64,000 nucleotides of DNA, from contig JBOGKM010000048.1 of NCBI GenBank assembly GCA_050747745.1, positions 1-64,000 on the forward strand. The letters run 5' to 3'. This document shows, in pieces, positions 59,015 through 64,000 of this stretch; position 1 is the first letter of the stretch, and each line of letters begins with the position of its first letter. The translations under genes were made by a program, and so were the position numbers. This DNA comes from SCQP01 sp050747745. Its GTDB lineage: Bacteria > Acidobacteriota > Terriglobia > Terriglobales > SCQP01. Under the pieces are notes generated by a model that saw only the letters and a list, made by a program, of their open reading frames with translations, was not told the DNA's origin and did no database searches.

Positions 59015-60303
59015 TGCCCCTGCACGCCATCAAGGGAATGCGCGATCTTCTGCCCGTTGAAACCGTGTGGTTTCAGCGGCTGGAAGCGGCAGTGCGTTCC
59101 GTGTTCGGGCGCTACAATTTCGACGAAATCCGCACGCCCATCCTCGAACCCGACGAGCTGTTCCGCCGCTCCGTGGGCGAGGAGACCGACATCGTCGGCA
59201 AGGAAATGTACAGCTTCGAGGACCGCGACGGCGCCCGCCTGACGTTGCGGCCGGAAGCCACCGCTTCCACCGTCCGCGCCTACGTCGAGCACCGCCTCTG
59301 GGAGCGGCCCGGCCTCACTCGGCTCTACTACATGGGACCCATGTTTCGGCGCGAGCGCCCCCAGAAGGGACGCTATCGCCAGTTCTACCAGGTGGGTGCG
59401 GAAGTGCTGGGCGGCGACGAGCCCTGGATTGATTTCGAGCTGATCGGCATGCTGCTGCTCCTTTTGGAGCAGTGCGGCATTGCCGGCGCCGAGCTGGTCA
59501 TCAACTCGGTCGGCTGTCCCCAGGACCGGCCGCAGTATCACGCTGCGCTGCGTGCGGCGCTCGCCGATAAGCTGCCGCACATGTGCGCCGACTGCCAACG
59601 CCGCGCGCAAACCAATCCCCTGCGCGTGCTCGACTGCAAAGTGCCGGCCGATCAGCCCATCATTGCCGCCCTGCCGACCATCCAGGAGTTTCTCGATCCG
59701 GTCTGCCGCGAGCACTTTGGCACGCTGCGCGCGCTGCTTGACGCGGCGGGTATTGCCTATCGCGTCGATCCACGGCTGGTGCGCGGGCTGGACTACTACA
59801 CCTCGACAACATTCGAGTTTCTCCACGGTGCCTTGGGCGCCCAGAACGCACTGCTTGGCGGCGGGCGCTACAACGGTCTGGCGCAGGCGCTGGGCGCGCC
59901 CGCAGCCGCCGGCGGGGCCATCGGCTTTGCCCTCGGCGAAGATCGCTTGGTCATCGCCATGCAGCAGGCGGCGGCCGCGGGCGACGCCATTCCCACGCCT
60001 GCGCCGGCGGCGCTGGCAGCCCTACTCATTCCGCTGCAGGCGGAGCAGCTCCACGCCGCGCTCGCCCTGGCCAACCGCTTGCGGCGCCAGGGAACGCGCC
60101 TCGAGCTTGCCTCGCCCGGACGCAAGCTCGGCCGTTCGCTCGAGCTGGCGGCGCGTCTGCAGGCGCCCTACGCGGTCATCGCCGGCGCGGAGGAAGCCGC
60201 CAGCGGGCGCTGGCTGCTCAAGGACCTCGCTGGGGGCGAGCAGGTGGCGCTGGAGGAAGTCGAACTCGCCGTCCGGCTGCTGGCGGTGTCGAGGTCCGCA
60301 TGA
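59014..60303 (+). CDS. hisS: Histidyl-tRNA synthetase
   Basis: A 429-residue class II synthetase. Motif 1 (RYNFDEIRTPILEP), motif 2 (MGPMFRRERPQKGRYRQFYQVGAEVLG) and the two His-specific segments, LVRGLDYYTSTTFEF and GGRYNGLAQALG, are all visible. A C-terminal anticodon-binding domain (about 325-429) follows. The ATG at 59014 overlaps the previous stop by one base; a longer frame from 58786 runs inside the carbonic anhydrase gene and is rejected. Translation is coupled upstream and downstream. Confidence 0.97.
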   Translation: MPLHAIKGMRDLLPVETVWFQRLEAAVRSVFGRYNFDEIRTPILEPDELFRRSVGEETDIVGKEMYSFEDRDGARLTLRPEATASTVRAYVEHRLWERPGLTRLYYMGPMFRRERPQKGRYRQFYQVGAEVLGGDEPWIDFELIGMLLLLLEQCGIAGAELVINSVGCPQDRPQYHAALRAALADKLPHMCADCQRRAQTNPLRVLDCKVPADQPIIAALPTIQEFLDPVCREHFGTLRALLDAAGIAYRVDPRLVRGLDYYTSTTFEFLHGALGAQNALLGGGRYNGLAQALGAPAAAGGAIGFALGEDRLVIAMQQAAAAGDAIPTPAPAALAALLIPLQAEQLHAALALANRLRRQGTRLELASPGRKLGRSLELAARLQAPYAVIAGAEEAASGRWLLKDLAGGEQVALEEVELAVRLLAVSRSA

Positions 60304-60818
60304 GCACCCCCGCTCCTCCGCAACCCCGCCCCGGTTCGGTGGAGCATCTGCGCGTGGAGCGCCGCAGCTACGTCATCGGCACGCTGGTGGTGTGGGCCGT
60401 CATTGTCGCCGCCATGCTGGTGCTGTTCGCCAGCATGGAGCCGCAGGTGTTTTCTCAGCCTCACGCCACCACCCTGCAGGAAGCGTTCAAGCGCGCCAAC
60501 GACCTCAAGCCGCTCACCCCGCAGCAGCAACTGCTGCTGGAAATCATCAACCTGGTGGGTGCGGTGGCGCTGTTTTTCCTGAACTGGAGGTTCAGCTTTT
60601 TGATCGGCCGTCCGCGGTGGGCGTTTGTGTCCTCCAATCCTAGTGTCCGCTTTCCGCCCTCGCGCTGGATCTGGTGGTGCATTCTGGCGCTGGTGTCGCT
60701 GTTTTATTTCTTCTATCTGGTGCCGCAACTGATTCTGACCTGGGTGCTGGCGCATCTGGGCACGGTGGAGATACGCTTCCGCGAGTCCCACCTGCAGGAG
60801 ACGCACGGACCCGAATAA
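60300..60818 (+). CDS. Hypothetical membrane protein between hisS and aspS
   Basis: A 172-residue protein with three likely helices: about 25-45 (IGTLVVWAVIVAAMLVLFAS), 78-96 (LLLEIINLVGAVALFFLNW) and 122-145 (WIWWCILALVSLFYFFYLVP). The helices are linked by short charged loops, and the C-terminal tail is hydrophilic. I recognise no family. Its start overlaps the hisS stop by ATGA, and aspS starts 10 bases after it, so it is a fixed part of this operon. Expression with two synthetases suggests an envelope or stress role only by association. Confidence 0.8.
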   Translation: MSTPAPPQPRPGSVEHLRVERRSYVIGTLVVWAVIVAAMLVLFASMEPQVFSQPHATTLQEAFKRANDLKPLTPQQQLLLEIINLVGAVALFFLNWRFSFLIGRPRWAFVSSNPSVRFPPSRWIWWCILALVSLFYFFYLVPQLILTWVLAHLGTVEIRFRESHLQETHGPE

Positions 60819-60828
60819 AATTGCTTCT

Positions 60829-62616
60829 ATGGCTTCCGCTCCCCTTCGCCCTGCGCAGCGCACGCATTACTGTGGCGAGCTGCGCGTCGAGCACAGCGGC
60901 CAGACGGTAGTGCTGCAGGGCTGGGTACACCGCCGCCGCGATTTGGGCGCCCTGCTGTTTCTGGACCTGCGCGACCGCTCCGGTATTTGCCAAGTGGTCT
61001 TTAACCAGGAGCGCGATCCCGACCTGCATGCGCGCGCCTCGGCGCTGCGCTCCGAGTTCGTGGTCGCCATCCGCGGCCAGCTCGTCCGCCGCAGCGAAGC
61101 TACCGTCAATGCCGCCCTCGCCACCGGCCAGGTCGAGCTTGCCGCCACCGCGGTCGAGCTGCTCAACGAGTCGCTTACGCCTCCGTTTCCTCTCACCGAA
61201 GAATCGGCGGAAACGGTCAGCGAGGAAGCCCGGCTCAAGTTTCGCTATCTTGACTTGCGCCATCCCGCCATGCAGGCTAATCTGCGGCTGCGCCACGAGG
61301 TCACCAAGGCCATCCGCGCCGCCTTCGATGCCCACGGCTTTCTGGAAGTCGAGACTCCGTTTCTTACTCGCAGCACCCCCGAGGGCGCGCGCGATTACCT
61401 TGTCCCCAGCCGCGTGCATCCCGGATCCTTCTACGCCCTGCCGCAGTCGCCGCAACTGTTCAAGCAATTGTTGATGATTGGCGGCGCCGACCGCTATTTC
61501 CAGATCGTGCGCTGCTTCCGCGACGAGGACTTACGCGCGGACCGCCAGCCCGAGTTCTCCCAGATTGACGTCGAGATGAGCTTCCCCGATGCGGAGACCC
61601 TGTTCGGCATCGTCGAGTCCATGCTGCGTGACGCCTGCGCCGCGGCCGCCAAGTCCATCACGCTGCCCTTTCCGCGCCTGAGCTGGGACCAAGCCATGGC
61701 GCGCTATGGCACCGACAAGCCCGACCTGCGTCTGCCCGCCTTCGACGACGTGCTGGCGCACTTCGACGCCGCCGCCCGCGAGCAATTCAAGCTGCCGCCG
61801 GATTTGCCCTTCCTGGCGATCCGCATCCCCAACGCCGGCCTGCTCTCGCGCCGCGAGCGCGACGAGTTGCGCCCTCTGGCCGAAGGCCGACCGGTGCGCC
61901 TGTTCGAGGATTTCGCCCGCATCGAAAAGGCGTATCCGGAAGCCGCAGCTGCGGTGCGGAAAACGGTGGGCGCAGACGCAACCGACCTGATCGTGCTGGT
62001 GGCGGCGGGAACGGCGGCGGCGGAGAGCAAAATCTCGCCCTTGCGCTTGCTGCAATCCCACGCCGGCGCGCTGCGCCTGGCGCTGGGCCAGCGCTTCGCG
62101 GAACGCCACCGGCTTCTCGACCCGAACGATTTTCGTTTTCTTTGGGTGACCTCGTTTCCCATGTTCGAATGGGAGGAGAACGAAAATCGCTGGGTGGCTG
62201 CGCACCATCCCTTCACTTCGCCGCGCCCGGAGGATCTGGAGCGCCTGGAGGCGGAGCCGGCTGCCGCGCGCGCGCAAGCCTACGACGTGGTCCTCAACGG
62301 AGTCGAACTGGGATCGGGCAGCATCCGCATTCATCGCTCCGAGGTGCAGGCGCGCATCTTCCGCCTGCTGGGCATGAGCGCCGAAGAAGCGCGGCTGCGC
62401 TTCGGTTTCTTTCTCGATGCCCTGCAGTACGGCACCCCGCCTCACGGCGGCATTGCGCTCGGGCTGGACCGGCTGGTGATGCTGCTCGCGGGCGCCGCCT
62501 CCATCCGCGAGGTGATCGCCTTCCCCAAAACCGCGAGCGCCATGGATCTCATGATGGACGCCCCCACCGAAGTTTCCCCCGCCCAGCTCAAGGAGCTGGG
62601 CATCCGTGTGCCATGA
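60829..62616 (+). CDS. aspS: Aspartyl-tRNA synthetase
   Basis: A 595-residue bacterial-type class II synthetase. The N-terminal OB-fold anticodon domain begins with VLQGWVHRRRDLGALLFLDLRD, motif 2 is RYFQIVRCFRDEDLRADRQPEFSQIDVEMSF, the GAD insertion lies at about 290-400, and motif 3 is GGIALGLDRLVMLL. The Leu after RRRD is the residue seen in Asp-specific enzymes such as E. coli AspRS, not the His of many non-discriminating ones, but the second marker position is unclear, so specificity for Asp versus Asn tRNA is not certain. Its TGA overlaps the mutL start. Confidence 0.97.
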   Translation: MASAPLRPAQRTHYCGELRVEHSGQTVVLQGWVHRRRDLGALLFLDLRDRSGICQVVFNQERDPDLHARASALRSEFVVAIRGQLVRRSEATVNAALATGQVELAATAVELLNESLTPPFPLTEESAETVSEEARLKFRYLDLRHPAMQANLRLRHEVTKAIRAAFDAHGFLEVETPFLTRSTPEGARDYLVPSRVHPGSFYALPQSPQLFKQLLMIGGADRYFQIVRCFRDEDLRADRQPEFSQIDVEMSFPDAETLFGIVESMLRDACAAAAKSITLPFPRLSWDQAMARYGTDKPDLRLPAFDDVLAHFDAAAREQFKLPPDLPFLAIRIPNAGLLSRRERDELRPLAEGRPVRLFEDFARIEKAYPEAAAAVRKTVGADATDLIVLVAAGTAAAESKISPLRLLQSHAGALRLALGQRFAERHRLLDPNDFRFLWVTSFPMFEWEENENRWVAAHHPFTSPRPEDLERLEAEPAAARAQAYDVVLNGVELGSGSIRIHRSEVQARIFRLLGMSAEEARLRFGFFLDALQYGTPPHGGIALGLDRLVMLLAGAASIREVIAFPKTASAMDLMMDAPTEVSPAQLKELGIRVP

Positions 62617-64000
62617 TCCGGATCCTGCCGGACCAGATCGCCAATAAAATCGCCGCCGGTGAAGTGGTCGAGCGCCCGGCCTCGGTGGTGAAGGAGTTGA
62701 TGGAAAATGCGCTGGATGCCGGTGCCCGCACCCTGCGCCTGGAAGTGGAAGCGGGCGGGCGCGTCCGCATCCGGGTCGCCGACGATGGCTGCGGGATGAG
62801 CCGCGATGATGCGCTGCTGGCGCTGGAGCGGCACGCCACCAGCAAACTTTCCGACCTGGACTCGCTCAGCGCCATCGCCACCCTCGGCTTCCGCGGCGAA
62901 GCCCTGCCCGCCATCGCCTCCGTCTCCCGCTTCAGCCTGGAAACGGCCACGGCTGCCGGCGAGGGTACGCGCGTCCGCGTGGCCGCCGGCAAGCTCCAGG
63001 GCGTGGATGCAGCCGGGCTGCCGCGCGGCACCACGGTGACGGTGAGCCAGTTGTTCGCCAACATTCCCGCCCGCAAAAAATTTCTCAAAAGCGAAGCGAC
63101 CGAACTCGGTCATATCACCACCCTGGTCACTCATTACGCGCTCGCCTATCCGGAAATTCACTTTCACCTCGCCACTCCGCACGGCATTCTGCTCAGCGCT
63201 GCGCCGGTCGCGAGCCACGCCGAACGCCTGCAGCAGGTGCTGGGGGAGGCGCTGCGCCAGAACTCGGTCGAATTCCGCCAAACCGCGATCTGGACCGCCG
63301 ATCCCACACCCGAAGAGTCCTCCGGCCTCGGCATCTTCGGCTTTGCCTCACGGCCGGAAGTCCACAAGCTCAACCGCAACTCGATTTTTACCTTTGTCAA
63401 CCGCCGTTTGGTGCGCGACCGGCTGCTGCAGCACGCCATCGCCGCCGCCTACTACAATCTGCTGCCCAACAACATTTTCCCGGCGGTGCTGTTGTTCCTC
63501 GATTTGCCGTTTGCCGAGGTGGACGTCAACGTGCATCCCGCCAAAACCGAGGTGCGCTTCCGGCGCGCCTCGTTCGTGCATGACGCCGTGCGCGACGCCA
63601 TCCGCTCCGCGCTGTCGGAATCGCGCCCGATCCCCGCGTTTCTGCACGAGCGCGGCGCGCGCGCCAGCGCCGCCCCGGCCTGGGTCACATCGCGACCGGT
63701 TCCCATGGCGCAGGGCGTGGACCCAGCGCTTGGCATCTCGGTCGCGGACCTGCCGCCCGAGTTCCGCCTCAGCCCAGCCCGCCCGCAGCCGCTGGAGCAG
63801 CCGCTGCCGCTGGCGCCGCGCCCGGAGGCGTTTGCCGCGCCTCCGCCGCCGCTGCCGGCCGCCGCGCTGGTCCCGGAAACCGGCGCTGGTTGCGGTCTGC
63901 GCGAGGCAGGCACGCCCGCCTCCAGTGTTGCCGATCCGGGCGAGCTGGCGGAGCTGCGTCCGCTAGGCCAGATTCGCGATAGCTTCATCGTGGCCGAAGG
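62613..64000 (+). CDS. mutL: DNA mismatch repair protein MutL, 3' end beyond the window
   Basis: The ATG at 62613 overlaps the aspS stop (ATGA) and the frame stays open to the window edge (462 residues). The GHKL ATPase motifs are complete: ELMENALDAGA (Asn36 region), DDGCGM, HATSK and TLGFRGEALPAIASVS. The transducer domain follows with NRRLVRDRLLQHA and NVHPAKTEVRF, then a Pro/Ala-rich linker from about residue 345. The C-terminal dimerisation/endonuclease domain is just starting (LGQIRDSFIVAEG), so presence of the nuclease motif cannot be seen. It connects MutS recognition to strand incision or excision. Confidence 0.97.
   Translation, partial: MIRILPDQIANKIAAGEVVERPASVVKELMENALDAGARTLRLEVEAGGRVRIRVADDGCGMSRDDALLALERHATSKLSDLDSLSAIATLGFRGEALPAIASVSRFSLETATAAGEGTRVRVAAGKLQGVDAAGLPRGTTVTVSQLFANIPARKKFLKSEATELGHITTLVTHYALAYPEIHFHLATPHGILLSAAPVASHAERLQQVLGEALRQNSVEFRQTAIWTADPTPEESSGLGIFGFASRPEVHKLNRNSIFTFVNRRLVRDRLLQHAIAAAYYNLLPNNIFPAVLLFLDLPFAEVDVNVHPAKTEVRFRRASFVHDAVRDAIRSALSESRPIPAFLHERGARASAAPAWVTSRPVPMAQGVDPALGISVADLPPEFRLSPARPQPLEQPLPLAPRPEAFAAPPPPLPAAALVPETGAGCGLREAGTPASSVADPGELAELRPLGQIRDSFIVAE

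Overview
The window is high-GC, gene-dense bacterial DNA that looks like Acidobacteriota. The phylum is inferred from gene content, since no rRNA is present. The pointers are a Ser/Thr kinase and a CadC-like regulator each fused to a beta-propeller, an ADOP-type MacB/FtsX permease, secreted M13, M61 and S9 peptidases, a YXWGXW-repeat protein, PEP-CTERM proteins, and the order tig-clpP-clpX-lon-engB. Two tRNA genes are present: Lys(CUU), and a CAU tRNA that is either Ile2 or Met.

Layout. 1-126: edge of an IS3-like element. 0.15-5.4 kb: CoA-ester lyase, MaoC hydratase, diguanylate cyclase and an MFS exporter. 5.5-8.1 kb: Kch-type K+ channel, a long leader, a YXWGXW protein and tRNA-Lys. 8.2-15.6 kb: a non-catalytic M13-like protein beside a true M13 peptidase, a cupin, a surface lipoprotein and an S9 peptidase. 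15.7-18.1 kb: a scar zone with kinase, nucleotidyltransferase and ribbon-helix-helix remnants around an intact DUF3311/SSF transporter pair. 18.2-23.8 kb: receptor kinase, PEP-CTERM protein, tRNA and an M20 amidohydrolase. 23.9-30.3 kb: the proteostasis operon tig-clpP-clpX-lon-engB, ending in a decayed Phd antitoxin. 30.4-37.4 kb: metal homeostasis (copZ-csoR with a clear operator, FTR1, mntH and divergent mntR) plus a Tat-exported phospholipase C. 37.4-44.6 kb: M61 peptidase, phzF pseudogene, MarR-GNAT fusion, ArgE-like M20, dienelactone hydrolase and an FHA-GAF-PP2C phosphatase. 44.7-53.8 kb: membrane proteins, the ADOP permease, a frameshifted PEP-CTERM gene, the CadC-like propeller regulator and a DUF481 protein. 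53.9-58.5 kb: OYE-family reductase and queG-PEBP-cfa. 58.5-64.0 kb: a tightly overlapping operon of gamma carbonic anhydrase, hisS, a membrane protein, aspS and mutL. mutL runs off the window.

Several genes form units. The clp/lon operon handles protein folding and turnover. csoR/copZ and mntR/mntH are metal-sensor/effector pairs. The lyase/MaoC pair fits breakdown of a C5-dicarboxylyl-CoA. A recurring theme is gene erosion: five or six broken genes, three of them from toxin-antitoxin-like families, sit between intact housekeeping genes. I found no CRISPR array, prophage, or clear new defence or biosynthetic system. The least expected items are the catalytic-domain-less M13 paralogue, a 45-bp duplicated translation-start region, a period-7 tandem repeat, and start codons placed directly after perfect TATAAT boxes.
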